The notes under the pieces are model-generated. The model had not been told where the DNA came from and ran no database searches. It was given only the letters and a program-made list of their open reading frames with translations. From Rhizobium lusitanum (GTDB lineage Bacteria; Pseudomonadota; Alphaproteobacteria; Rhizobiales; Rhizobiaceae): a DNA stretch of 64,000 bases. Location: NCBI RefSeq assembly GCF_014189535.1, contig NZ_CP050307.1:372001-436000 (forward strand), written 5' to 3'. Position numbers and translations under genes: made by a program. This document shows positions 44,666 to 53,871 of this stretch, piece after piece (the stretch's first letter is position 1; each line of letters opens with the position of its first letter).

Positions 44666-46327
44666 ATGGAAAAATTGTCTGCCGATGCCATTGTTGTGGG
44701 GGCCGGCCTGTCGGGACTCGTCGCCGCGACGGAGCTTGCGGATGCGGGCAGCAAAGTGATCGTCGTGGATCAGGAACCAGAGCAGAATTTCGGGGGGCAG
44801 GCTTTCTGGTCGCTGGGGGGATTGTTTCTTGTCGATTCGCCGGAGCAGCGCCGGTTAGGCATCAAGGATTCGCACGATCTCGCATGGCAGGATTGGCAGG
44901 GCACCGCGGGCTTCGATCGCAGTGAGGACTATTGGCCAAGACGCTGGGCGGAGGCCTATGTCGACTTCGCGGCCGGCGAAAAGCGCAGCTGGCTGCGCGC
45001 CATGGGCCATCGCATCTTTCCGATCGTCGGATGGGCGGAGCGTGGAGGGGCCAGCGCAACCTCCCACGGCAACTCCGTTCCGCGTTTTCATATCACATGG
45101 GGAACCGGACCCGGGGTTGTCGAACCGTTCGAACGACGCGCCAGAGCGGCCGAGGAGAAAGGTCTGATCCGCTTTTTATGGCGGCATCGCGTCGACAGGC
45201 TGACTGTCGCCAACGGCGCTGTCACCGGCGTTTCAGGAGCCGTTCTGGAGGATAGCGACGCAAGCCGGGGCATGGAAACCTCGCGCGTGGAAGTCGGCGA
45301 TTTCGAGTTGTCCGGCAACGCGGTGATTGTGGCGTCCGGCGGCATCGGCGGCAATCTCGACCTCGTGCGCCAGAACTGGCCGGAAAGATTGGGCAAGCCG
45401 CCGCAGACCATGGTCTCAGGCGTTCCGAAGCATGTCGACGGCAGGATGATCGGAATTTCCGAGGAAGCCGGCGGGCGTCTCATCAACCGCGACCGGATGT
45501 GGCACTATACCGAGGGCCTCAAGAACTGGGCGCCGATCTGGCCGAACCACGGGATCAGAATTCTCCCCGGCCCATCGTCGATGTGGTTTGATGCCAAGGG
45601 CAACCGGCTGCCCCAGCCCAACTATCCCGGCTACGATACCCTGACCAGCCTGCAGCACATCATGTCCACCGGCTATGACTATAGCTGGTTCGTCCTGAAC
45701 CAGAGCATCATCCGCAAGGAATTCGCTCTTTCCGGATCCGAGCAGAATCCCGATTTCACCGGCAAAAGCTGGAAGCTGGTGATACGCCGCGCCCTCGGCA
45801 AGACGGCGCCCGCACCGGTGGAGGCGTTCAAGCAGCACGGTGAGGACTTTGTGGTCGCCAACAGCCTGCCGGAGCTCGTGGCCGGTATGAACCGCCTGGT
45901 AAAATCGGAGTTGCTGCAGCTGGAAAAGATAGATCGCGAGATACGCGCGCGCGACGGACAGATCGAGAACCGCTTTTCCAAGGATGCCCAGATCATGGGC
46001 ATTCACAATTCCCGTAGCTATCTGGGCGACAAGATCGGGCGCACCGCCAAGCCGCATCCAATCCTCGATCCTGCCCATGGTCCGCTCATCGCGGTGCGTC
46101 TCAGTATTCTCACCCGCAAAACTCTGGGTGGTCTGGAAACGGATCTTGAAAGCCGCGTTTTAGACGGTCGCGGAGACATCATTCCGGGCCTGTATGCGGT
46201 CGGGGAAGCCGCAGGATTTGGCGGCGGCGGCATGCACGGCTATCGCGCGCTGGAGGGGACTTTCCTGGGTGGCTGCCTCTTTTCCGGACGTGCGGCGGGA
46301 CAGGCCGTTGCTCGGCAGGGGGCTTAA
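44666..46327 (+). CDS. FAD-binding dehydrogenase (fumarate-reductase / ketosteroid-dehydrogenase fold)
   Basis: The product has 553 residues and one long FAD_binding_2 domain. GAGLSG at 12-17 is the dinucleotide loop, followed by QNFGGQAFWSLGG. The middle has GNAVIVASGGIGGN, and the C-terminus GEAAGFGGGGMHGYRALEGTFLGG contacts FAD. The group oxidises or reduces C-C bonds next to a carbonyl, often of steroids or organic acids. It stands alone, 126 bases after putR with GGGAGG before its ATG. A role in the proline or hydantoin route is possible but unsupported. Confidence 0.87.
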   Translation: MEKLSADAIVVGAGLSGLVAATELADAGSKVIVVDQEPEQNFGGQAFWSLGGLFLVDSPEQRRLGIKDSHDLAWQDWQGTAGFDRSEDYWPRRWAEAYVDFAAGEKRSWLRAMGHRIFPIVGWAERGGASATSHGNSVPRFHITWGTGPGVVEPFERRARAAEEKGLIRFLWRHRVDRLTVANGAVTGVSGAVLEDSDASRGMETSRVEVGDFELSGNAVIVASGGIGGNLDLVRQNWPERLGKPPQTMVSGVPKHVDGRMIGISEEAGGRLINRDRMWHYTEGLKNWAPIWPNHGIRILPGPSSMWFDAKGNRLPQPNYPGYDTLTSLQHIMSTGYDYSWFVLNQSIIRKEFALSGSEQNPDFTGKSWKLVIRRALGKTAPAPVEAFKQHGEDFVVANSLPELVAGMNRLVKSELLQLEKIDREIRARDGQIENRFSKDAQIMGIHNSRSYLGDKIGRTAKPHPILDPAHGPLIAVRLSILTRKTLGGLETDLESRVLDGRGDIIPGLYAVGEAAGFGGGGMHGYRALEGTFLGGCLFSGRAAGQAVARQGA

Positions 46328-46649
46328 GCTTCGTCCGGCAAGCGAGCGATCGGACTGTTGCTCCAAACGAGGCGGTGAACGAGATTTTATAATAAATGCG
46401 AGGCGACCAGAAATATTGAAGAATAAGGCGGCATATACCTCAATTACAATGAAATTACTCAAGGAAATGTGACGAATATACATTCGGAATGCGTATAGAT
46501 TAGACGGTTTCCGGCTGGCACTCATGTCACGCTGTGGCGATATTGCCATCTCCGTCGCTGCGTCAATCGTCACTTTGAAACGATGATGCTCGACAAGAAT
46601 GGTTTGTGCGGATCGGGCGGTTTGCACAAGCACATGTGGGGGATGATAC
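46328..46649. other. Gene-free stretch of 322 bases
   Basis: No coding frame with family similarity was found. The part from about 46370 to 46500 is richer in A+T than the flanks and probably carries the promoter for the methyltransferase at 46650, whose ATG is preceded by GGGGGA. No repeat or RNA gene was recognised. Confidence 0.5.
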
Positions 46650-47414
46650 ATGTTGATAACGGCTAGTGATGGCCAGACTGACGTCTTGGATGCAGCACTC
46701 CGGCTAATATGGAAGGATGTTCATGGGTGGGTCGGCGATAGAATTCCGCATATTCTGAAATTTGTTCGCGAGCTGCACGAGGCCGACAAGGTGGAGGGCG
46801 ACATTCTCGAGATCGGCGTCCATCATGGTAAGCTGTTCTTCCTGCTTGCGGCAGCGTCGAGAGATACCGAGCACTGCGTCGCCGTCGACCTTTTCGAAGA
46901 TCAACAAAAGAACCTAGATCATAGCGGCAAGGGCTCGCTCACGATTTTCGAGCAGCATCTGCAGAATTTTTTCCCGGAACTTGTCCCGCGTGTGACGGCA
47001 ATTTCGGCTGACAGCATGTCGCTTACGCCGGCAACGGCGCGCGAGCGGCTCGGCACAAAGGGCGTCAGATTGATGTCCGTGGATGGCGGACACACGGTCG
47101 CGCATGTCGTCAACGACATGGAGATCGCTCAGGAACTCCTTGTCTCCGGTGGTGTTGTGCTTCTGGATGACTTCCTGGGAGTGCATTGGCCGACCGTGAC
47201 CGAGGGCTTTTACAAATACATGGAGGTTGCAAATCGTCGCTTGGCCCCATTTCTGATCTTTCAGAATAAACTGTTCCTGACGACGTTTTCGGACCAGCCC
47301 GCAACATTGACCAAACTGCGGGGATTTCTGGATCGAACCTTGCCGAAGGAAATCCATTCCGGGCGCTGGCGTTACGCAACAGTGGGCGAACACAAAGTTC
47401 TTTCTTTTGCGTGA
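46650..47414 (+). CDS. Class I SAM-dependent methyltransferase (macrocin-O-methyltransferase-like)
   Basis: The product has 254 residues. Motif I is GDILEIGVHHGKLFFLLA, an acidic motif VAVDLFEDQQ follows, and MSVDGGHTVAHVVND with VLLDDFLG resembles TylF/macrocin-type and Methyltransf_24 enzymes, which use Mg and methylate hydroxyls of sugars or small molecules. It is followed by an FkbH-like gene. Codon use and base content look more A+T-rich than in neighbouring genes, consistent with later acquisition. Confidence 0.82.
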   Translation: MLITASDGQTDVLDAALRLIWKDVHGWVGDRIPHILKFVRELHEADKVEGDILEIGVHHGKLFFLLAAASRDTEHCVAVDLFEDQQKNLDHSGKGSLTIFEQHLQNFFPELVPRVTAISADSMSLTPATARERLGTKGVRLMSVDGGHTVAHVVNDMEIAQELLVSGGVVLLDDFLGVHWPTVTEGFYKYMEVANRRLAPFLIFQNKLFLTTFSDQPATLTKLRGFLDRTLPKEIHSGRWRYATVGEHKVLSFA

Positions 47415-47458
47415 CGTCTGAAAATTCCGAGTCTCGCTGGCACCGTCGTGACGTGACA

Positions 47459-47494
47459 AATGAATAATGCGGATCTCTGGCCGTATTATTCATT
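47459..47494 (+). repeat. A+T-rich hairpin between methyltransferase and FkbH-like gene
   Basis: Arms 47459-47472 and 47481-47494 pair over 14 bases with one G-U pair and an 8-base loop; the outer ten bases (AATGAATAAT / ATTATTCATT) are perfect. It may terminate the methyltransferase message or be an operator. No T run follows. Confidence 0.5.
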
Positions 47495-47606
47495 CCACGA
47501 TACCTGAAATGTGGCGCCGATGCCTTGTCGGCTACGGCACGTTTATTTCGCCGAAATGAGTGAGTGCTTGTCGGAGAATGATTCATCGCTCAGTCGGGAG
47601 CAAAAG

Positions 47607-49403
47607 ATGCTCGAAAGTAACCAATCCGTGAAGAGACCAACCCCGGAATTCCAGTTTCGGGTGCCGCGAGATCTGGCTGTTCTCGATTCCGAAATCAAAC
47701 GAATTCTTGTTATCGGCTCATGCACTTCGCAGGGCGTCTCGGACTATGCGCACAGAGTTTTCCCAGATGTTCAAGTAGACCACATTCTTTACAATTTCCC
47801 TGGGGTCTCCGAATGCTCTCTGCCGAGGCCCGCTGGCGAATATGACTTTCAGTTTATCTATCTTCCCTTGCGAACCGTCATACCCGAAACGATGCTCGCA
47901 GATTTATCCCACGAAAGTGAGGAGCCTTTCATCGAGAAATTTGAAGAAGCAAAAGATAGACTTCTTCAAACGCTGAACGGCGCATTGCAGTATACTGAAA
48001 ACTCCAATCTGATGACATTCATATCGGAATTCCTAACGCCTCAACAGAACTTGATAGGGCGGCTTTTGCCTCGCCATGATTTTCGCAATCCGACCTATTT
48101 TGTCGAGCAGATCAATAAAGTCCTTCATCAGATTGCGGGTGAAAGGATCAATACTCATATCGTTCAAACTGATGCGATAGCATCGACCTTTGGCAAAAAG
48201 TATATTCAGGAAGATTTTGTTTGGCCGTGGAGCCATGCGTCCTATGCCACGGACTGGGACAGTGAGTACGATACGAGACGTATCGCTATTCCCACCAAGC
48301 TTTTGGATCTCTATCCGTTCAATATAGACGACTTCACCCTCGCATTGTGGGGCGAGATGGATGCCATGTATCGATCGATCAGGCAGAAAGACAGCGTAAA
48401 GCTGGTCATTCTGGATCTTGATGACACCCTTTGGCGCGGTGTCGTGGCTGAAGAGGGCATTCACCCTCAAATCCTTGAAGGTTGGCCGCTTGGAATGGTC
48501 GAGGCCCTGAAGTATCTCAAGCACAGGGGTATCATTCTGGCAATCGTCAGCAAAAACGAAGAAGGAAATATAAACGAACTTTGGCCAGATATTCTTGGTG
48601 GCAGGCTTGATCTTGATGATTTTGCGATCCGGAAGATCAACTGGCGGTCAAAGGTCGAAAACATCCAGGAAATTCTTGCTTATACGAACCTCCTGCCAAA
48701 GAATGTTCTCTTCATCGATGACAACCCCGCCGAACGGCAGTTTGTCCAAGCGGCTTTCCCGACAATCCGCACATTGGGAGAGGAGCTATACTCGATCCGG
48801 CGAATTCTTCTGTGGGCGCCCGAGTTACAGGTGCCTTATATCAGTCAGGAGTCGAGCCGACGTACGGAGATGATCCAGGATCAAGTCAAGCGTGAGACGG
48901 CAAGATCTGAGATGAGCCGCAATGACTTCCTTGCATCCCTGGGTGTGAAGGTTGCTGTCCGAGAGATAACGGATATCTCCCATAGCAGCTTTCCGCGGGC
49001 ATTCGAGTTGATCAATAAATCCAACCAGTTCAATACGACCGGCCAGCGATGGAGCATGGAAGCATGCAGTCAAGCGTTTGCCCATGGTTGGAAATTCTCG
49101 ACGTTTGAAGTTCAGGACAATTACTCTTCCTATGGGCTGGTCGGCGTTGCCATATTGAACGGGCCGTATCTGGTTCAGTTTGTCATGAGCTGCCGGGTTG
49201 TTGGGCTTGGGGTTGAAAGCGCGGTCATTCGTTTTCTTTATCATCATGGGGGCCTGAAGAGCGGTCATATTGTTGAAACGGAAGCCAATTTGATCGTTCG
49301 TGATCTCTTTCAGAAGTGCGGTTTCTACTACGATGGAGCGCATTGGGTGACGGATGGCGATTTTCCCGAGGCCTATACCCATGTAAAGATCGGGGTCGCT
49401 TGA
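47607..49403 (+). CDS. FkbH-like protein (SGNH-type N-terminus, HAD-IIIC phosphatase, GNAT-type C-terminus)
   Basis: The start at 47607 has GGGAG six bases upstream; ATG 47556 is less likely. The 598-residue product begins with an SGNH-hydrolase-like part (RILVIGSCTSQG, near 32-43). A HAD domain follows with Asp270 and Asp272 in LDLDDTLWRG and VLFIDDNPAERQ, then a C-terminal acyltransferase-like part with LINKSNQFNTTGQRW. FkbH proteins dephosphorylate 1,3-bisphosphoglycerate and load glyceryl onto an acyl carrier protein. No carrier protein, polyketide or peptide synthase is present nearby, so its acceptor is unknown; polysaccharide modification is one option. Confidence 0.85.
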   Translation: MLESNQSVKRPTPEFQFRVPRDLAVLDSEIKRILVIGSCTSQGVSDYAHRVFPDVQVDHILYNFPGVSECSLPRPAGEYDFQFIYLPLRTVIPETMLADLSHESEEPFIEKFEEAKDRLLQTLNGALQYTENSNLMTFISEFLTPQQNLIGRLLPRHDFRNPTYFVEQINKVLHQIAGERINTHIVQTDAIASTFGKKYIQEDFVWPWSHASYATDWDSEYDTRRIAIPTKLLDLYPFNIDDFTLALWGEMDAMYRSIRQKDSVKLVILDLDDTLWRGVVAEEGIHPQILEGWPLGMVEALKYLKHRGIILAIVSKNEEGNINELWPDILGGRLDLDDFAIRKINWRSKVENIQEILAYTNLLPKNVLFIDDNPAERQFVQAAFPTIRTLGEELYSIRRILLWAPELQVPYISQESSRRTEMIQDQVKRETARSEMSRNDFLASLGVKVAVREITDISHSSFPRAFELINKSNQFNTTGQRWSMEACSQAFAHGWKFSTFEVQDNYSSYGLVGVAILNGPYLVQFVMSCRVVGLGVESAVIRFLYHHGGLKSGHIVETEANLIVRDLFQKCGFYYDGAHWVTDGDFPEAYTHVKIGVA

Positions 49404-49477
49404 AGGGCGGGTTCTATCGCCGCACTTGAATTAGCCCCCGGCTTCCGGCACACAGCCCATGGAACGAGGGCGTGGAC

Positions 49478-50254
49478 ATGCGGCACATCTATATTGTCGG
49501 TATCGGAACGGGAAATCCCGAGCACCTGACCGTGCAGGCGATCAATACCCTGAACAAGGTTGATGTTATCTTCATTCCCAGCAAGGGCGCGGCCAAGGCC
49601 GAACTTGCCGAGGTGCGCAAGGATATCTGCCAGCGCTATGTCACGAACGAGACCATCCGCGTCGTCGACTATGCTGTGCCGGTGCGCCAGACGGCGGACC
49701 GTAGCTATGTTCAGAGCGTCGATGACTGGCACGCGGACCTCTCGGCAACCTATGAACGGCTGTTCCAGGATCATGTCCCGGAGAATGGCAGCGCCGCTTT
49801 CCTCGTCTGGGGCGATCCGAGCCTTTATGACAGCACAATCCGCATCATCGAGCGGGTGAGTGCGCGCAAACGCATTGCCCTCGACTATAGCGTCATTCCC
49901 GGCATCACCAGTATCCAGGCGCTGACGGCGAGCCATCGCATTCCGCTCAATCTCGTTGGAAAGCCGGTTCAGATCACCACCGGTCGCCGGCTGGCCGAGA
50001 GTTTCCCGGGCATGGTCGAAACCGCCGTCGTCATGCTGGATGGCGAGCAGGCCTTCAGCAAGATCGACGATCCCGATGCCTATATCTATTGGGGCGCCTA
50101 TCTCGGCACCGAGGATGAGATCACCATCGCCGGCCGGCTCGCCGATGTGTCGGATCGTATCGTGGCGACCCGGGCGGAAGCGCGGGCAAGGCATGGCTGG
50201 ATCATGGATATCTATCTGCTCCGCAAGGGCCAGGATTTCGACGATCAGGCCTGA
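49478..50254 (+). CDS. cobF: Precorrin-6A synthase (deacetylating)
   Basis: ATG 49478 is preferred over GTG 49472 because GAGGG lies 7 bases before it and the product then starts MRHIYIVGIGTGNPEHLTVQ, as in known CobF. The 258-residue enzyme methylates C1 of precorrin-5 and releases acetate in aerobic cobalamin synthesis. The tetrapyrrole-methylase motifs VWGDPSLYDST and VIPGITSIQALTAS are present. It is the first gene of the cob cluster. The 74-base leader is too short for a cobalamin riboswitch and none was recognised. Confidence 0.93.
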   Translation: MRHIYIVGIGTGNPEHLTVQAINTLNKVDVIFIPSKGAAKAELAEVRKDICQRYVTNETIRVVDYAVPVRQTADRSYVQSVDDWHADLSATYERLFQDHVPENGSAAFLVWGDPSLYDSTIRIIERVSARKRIALDYSVIPGITSIQALTASHRIPLNLVGKPVQITTGRRLAESFPGMVETAVVMLDGEQAFSKIDDPDAYIYWGAYLGTEDEITIAGRLADVSDRIVATRAEARARHGWIMDIYLLRKGQDFDDQA

Positions 50255-50328
50255 GGCGCCCCCGCCGCCAAATTATTTGCCCGCCGATGCGGATTATGTC
50301 AGGACATGTCCTTCATAAGGATTGTCTC

Positions 50329-51741
50329 ATGGCGGTGGCCGACAGGTACAGGATGGAAAGGCAGGACGTCTCCTCGCGGCGGGAGATGGATACCCTTGCC
50401 TGTGCTCCGGATGCACCGTCTATGGCCCGCGGCGCCTGCCCTTCACTCAGCGCCCCGATGGTCACCGGCGACGGGTTGCTCGTGCGGCTGCGCCCTATGA
50501 CGCCGGGCCTGCCCATCGCGCAATTTCGTGCGCTCGGCGAGGCGGCTGCGAAGCACGGCAACGGTCTGATCGAGATCACGGCACGCGGCAATCTTCAACT
50601 GCGCGGCATGACGACGGACAGCATGGCCGGTCTGGCAGCGGACATCGATCGTGCGGGCATCGTGCCGGAGACTGGGATTGCCATCGAGGTTCCTCCGCTG
50701 AGTGGGCTGGACCGGCTGGAGATTGCCGACGCTCGGGATCTGGCCGCGCGGCTTCGCCGGGAGATCGCCGCGCTCGATCCTCAGCCCATATTGGCTCCCA
50801 AGCTGACCATCACCGTCGATGGCGGTGGGCGGCTGACGCTGGATGCGATGTCGGCGGATATCAGGTTGATGGCCACAAAAGCTGATAGCGGTTCGATCGT
50901 ATGGAGCCTTGCGGTAGGTGGAACCGCTCAGACAGCGAGGGTTCTCGCATCTCTGACCGCCGAACAGTCCGTCCCGGCTGTTATCGAGCTGCTGAAAACA
51001 CTGGCACATCTTGGACCGAATGCACGCGGCCGTGATCTCGACGCCGTCAGTCTCCCGTTAAGGTTGCCTTCGATGCAAGATGGTGCATTCGGCGACGCCG
51101 ACCGGCCCATTTCGCCGATCGGCATTCATCGTCTTGGCGACAACAGCCTCGTTCTTGGCCTGCGTCCGTCCTTCGGACAGATCCATGCCAGAGATATTCT
51201 GAATTTCCTCGACATCGCTGAAGCTGCCGGAGCAAATGAAATCCGGACCGCGCCGGAGCATGCCCTGCTGGTGCTCGGCCTTGCCGAGAGAGCAGTTCGG
51301 GATGTTGAGCTGGCGGCGGCCAACCATGGCTTTCGAACGCGCGCGGATGATCCGTCGAACCACATAGATGTCTGTTCCGGGGCGGGAGCCTGTGCTTCGG
51401 CTTTTTATCCCACAAAATCGGTGGCTTCAGACTTGCTCGACGAGGCACCGGAGTTGCTTGACGGCTCGCTCGAGGTTCATCTCTCCGGCTGCCGCAAAGG
51501 CTGCGCCCATCCGGGCGAGGCAGCTCTTGCCATTGTCGGTGCGCCAACGGGCTACGGGATTGTCGTAAATGGGTCCGCATCGAGCGAGCCCGTGGCCTAC
51601 ATCGGAAAACAAGAACTGAAATCGGTACTCGCGCGGATGAACCGGCTGGTACGGAATAATAAAGTTGCTGGCGAATCGGCGGAGGAGTGTCTTACACGGC
51701 TTGGCACCGATGCGGTCGTTACAGCGCTACGACAGGGGTAG
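50329..51741 (+). CDS. cobG: Precorrin-3B synthase
   Basis: From ATG 50329 (AAGGA upstream) the product is 470 residues. It is a member of the nitrite/sulfite-reductase fold, with siroheme/[4Fe-4S] cysteines in CSGAGACASAFYPT and LSGCRKGCAHPGE and the ARGNLQLRG segment near the N-terminus. CobG uses oxygen to hydroxylate precorrin-3A with gamma-lactone formation, which defines the aerobic route. It follows cobF by 74 bases and precedes cobH by 2 bases. Confidence 0.94.
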   Translation: MAVADRYRMERQDVSSRREMDTLACAPDAPSMARGACPSLSAPMVTGDGLLVRLRPMTPGLPIAQFRALGEAAAKHGNGLIEITARGNLQLRGMTTDSMAGLAADIDRAGIVPETGIAIEVPPLSGLDRLEIADARDLAARLRREIAALDPQPILAPKLTITVDGGGRLTLDAMSADIRLMATKADSGSIVWSLAVGGTAQTARVLASLTAEQSVPAVIELLKTLAHLGPNARGRDLDAVSLPLRLPSMQDGAFGDADRPISPIGIHRLGDNSLVLGLRPSFGQIHARDILNFLDIAEAAGANEIRTAPEHALLVLGLAERAVRDVELAAANHGFRTRADDPSNHIDVCSGAGACASAFYPTKSVASDLLDEAPELLDGSLEVHLSGCRKGCAHPGEAALAIVGAPTGYGIVVNGSASSEPVAYIGKQELKSVLARMNRLVRNNKVAGESAEECLTRLGTDAVVTALRQG

Positions 51742-51743
51742 GA

Positions 51744-52376
51744 ATGCCAGACTATGATTATATCCGCGAGGGGAATGCGATCTACGAGCGCTCCTTCGCG
51801 ATCATCCGCAGTGAAGCCGATCTGTCACGCTTTTCAGACGCGGAGGCCGATGTCGCCGTTCGCATGATCCATGCCTGCGGCTTGGTCGAGGCTTCCGAGC
51901 ATTTCGTGTTCTCTTCCGATTTTGTCGCCGCTGCGCGCGCGGCACTTTCGCGTGGCGCACCGATCTTTTGCGATGCCGAGATGGTCGTCCATGGCGTCAC
52001 CCGCGCTCGGCTGCCGGCCGCCAACGAGGTGATCTGCACGCTGCACGATCCGCGCACGCTGGAGCTGGCAAAGGCGACGGGCAACACTCGTTCGGCCGCC
52101 GCGATGCATCTTTGGGGCGATCGCCTGGCCGGCTCCGTCGTCGCCATCGGCAATGCGCCGACGGCGCTGTTCCATCTTCTTGAAATGCTGCGCGACGGCG
52201 CGCCGAAGCCAGCCGCCATTATCGGTATGCCTGTTGGTTTCGTGGGGGCGGCGGAATCCAAGGATGCGCTGGCGGAGAATTCCTATGGCGTTCCCTATGC
52301 CATCGTCCGTGGCCGGCTTGGCGGCAGCGCCATTACTGCGGCAACTCTCAATGCATTGGCGAGGCCCGGCCTATGA
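51744..52376 (+). CDS. cobH: Precorrin-8X methylmutase
   Basis: The product has 210 residues. MIHACGLVEASEHFVF contains the catalytic His region, and GAPIFCDAEMV with GMPVGFVGAAESK are further CobH/CbiC signatures. The enzyme moves the C11 methyl group to C12, giving hydrogenobyrinate. Its end overlaps cobI by four bases (ATGA). Confidence 0.95.
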   Translation: MPDYDYIREGNAIYERSFAIIRSEADLSRFSDAEADVAVRMIHACGLVEASEHFVFSSDFVAAARAALSRGAPIFCDAEMVVHGVTRARLPAANEVICTLHDPRTLELAKATGNTRSAAAMHLWGDRLAGSVVAIGNAPTALFHLLEMLRDGAPKPAAIIGMPVGFVGAAESKDALAENSYGVPYAIVRGRLGGSAITAATLNALARPGL

Positions 52377-53110
52377 ACGCGCACTCCACCGGCCGGCTGA
52401 TCGGTGTCGGCACAGGCCCCGGCGATCCGGATCTCTTGACCGTCAAGGCTGTGAAGGCGCTGGAGACAGCTGACGTCGTCGCCTATTTCGCCAAGCAGGG
52501 ACGAGGCGGCAATGGCCGCGCCATCGTCGAGGATTTGCTGCGAGCTGATGTAACGCTCCTGCCGCTCTATTATCCGGTGACCACGGAAATCGACAAGGAC
52601 GCGCCGGAATACAATCGTCAGATCACATCCTTTTACGACGTCTCCGCAGAAATTGTTGCCGCGCATCTAAAGGCTGGGAAAACCGTCGCGGTGCTCAGTG
52701 AAGGCGACCCGCTTTTCTATGGCTCCTATATGCATCTGCATGTGCGTCTTGCCGACCGTTTCCCGACCGAGGTCATTCCGGGCGTGACGGCCATGTCCGG
52801 CTGCTGGTCGCTCGCCGGCCTGCCGATGGTGCAGGGGGACGACGTGCTTTCTGTACTTCCGGGCACCATGGCGGAAGGCGAGCTGGCCCGCCGTCTTGGC
52901 GATACGCAGGCCGCCGTGATCATGAAGGTCGGCCGTAACTTACCGAAAATTCGTCGTGCACTCGTGACTGCTGGACGGCTCGACGAGGCCATCTATGTCG
53001 AACGTGGCACGATGACGAACGGCGCGATGACGCCGCTCGCCAGCCGAGGAGATATCGAAGCTCCCTACTTCTCGCTGATCCTCGTTCCCGGTTGGGAAGG
53101 AAAGCCATGA
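52373..53110 (+). CDS. cobI: Precorrin-2 C20-methyltransferase
   Basis: The product has 245 residues. GVGTGPGDPDLLTVKAVKAL is the tetrapyrrole-methylase N-terminus, LSEGDPLFYGSYMHLH and VIPGVTAMSGCWS the SAM-binding loops. It methylates precorrin-2 at C20. It is coupled to cobH and cobJ by four-base overlaps on both sides. Confidence 0.95.
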   Translation: MNAHSTGRLIGVGTGPGDPDLLTVKAVKALETADVVAYFAKQGRGGNGRAIVEDLLRADVTLLPLYYPVTTEIDKDAPEYNRQITSFYDVSAEIVAAHLKAGKTVAVLSEGDPLFYGSYMHLHVRLADRFPTEVIPGVTAMSGCWSLAGLPMVQGDDVLSVLPGTMAEGELARRLGDTQAAVIMKVGRNLPKIRRALVTAGRLDEAIYVERGTMTNGAMTPLASRGDIEAPYFSLILVPGWEGKP

Positions 53111-53871
53111 GCGGACGTCTCTCGATCATCGGCACAGGCCCTGGCAATCCGGAGCAGATGACGCCGGAGGCGCTGGCCGTTGCGGCTGATGCTGTCGAAT
53201 TCTTTGGCTATGGTCCCTATCTCGATCGCCTGTCGCTGCGCGCGGATCAGATCCGCCATGCCTCGGACAATCGCGAGGAACTGGACCGTGCCAAAGCAGC
53301 GCTGGAGCGTGCCGTTGCGGGTGCGAATGTCTGCGTCGTCTCCGGCGGCGATCCCGGTGTCTTCGCCATGGCGGCGGCAGTGTGTGAGGCGATCGACAAC
53401 GGGCCGGACGCGTGGCGCGGTGTCGATCTCGTTGTGGTGCCCGGCATTACCGCCATGCTTGCGGTTGCCGCGCGCATCGGCGCGCCGCTTGGGCATGATT
53501 TCTGTGCCATTTCGCTGTCCGACAATCTGAAGCCTTGGACTATCATTGAAAACAGGCTTCGCTCTGTTGCGCAGGCAGGGCTGGTGATCGCTCTTTACAA
53601 TCCGATCAGCAAGGCGCGTCCCTGGCAGCTCAGCAAGGCTTTCGAGATATTACGCGACCTGTTGCCGGCGGCAACACCGGTTATTTTCGGCCGCGCCGCC
53701 GGACGGCCGGATGAAAACATCGCGATTGCAAGGCTGGCGGAGGCAGAGGCATCATATGCCGATATGGCCACTTGCGTGATCATCGGCTCCGCCGAAACGC
53801 GCGTTATCGCCCGGAACGGAAAACCCGATCTGGTCTATACGCCACGCTTCATCAAGGAAGAGGCGAGATGA
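53107..53871 (+). CDS. cobJ: Precorrin-3B C17-methyltransferase
   Basis: From ATG 53107 (AAGGA upstream) the product is 254 residues. IIGTGPGNPEQMTPEAL is the N-terminal loop, and VVSGGDPGVFAMAAA and VVPGITAMLAVAARIG are the SAM loops; ALYNPISKARPWQL is typical of CobJ/CbiH. It methylates C17 with ring contraction. Its last 37 bases overlap the convergent end of cobK on the other strand. Confidence 0.95.
   Translation: MSGRLSIIGTGPGNPEQMTPEALAVAADAVEFFGYGPYLDRLSLRADQIRHASDNREELDRAKAALERAVAGANVCVVSGGDPGVFAMAAAVCEAIDNGPDAWRGVDLVVVPGITAMLAVAARIGAPLGHDFCAISLSDNLKPWTIIENRLRSVAQAGLVIALYNPISKARPWQLSKAFEILRDLLPAATPVIFGRAAGRPDENIAIARLAEAEASYADMATCVIIGSAETRVIARNGKPDLVYTPRFIKEEAR

Noticed and set aside
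49404..49477. Possible cobalamin riboswitch before cobF
   Set aside because: The leader is too short and lacks the conserved B12-box sequence and the expected stems.
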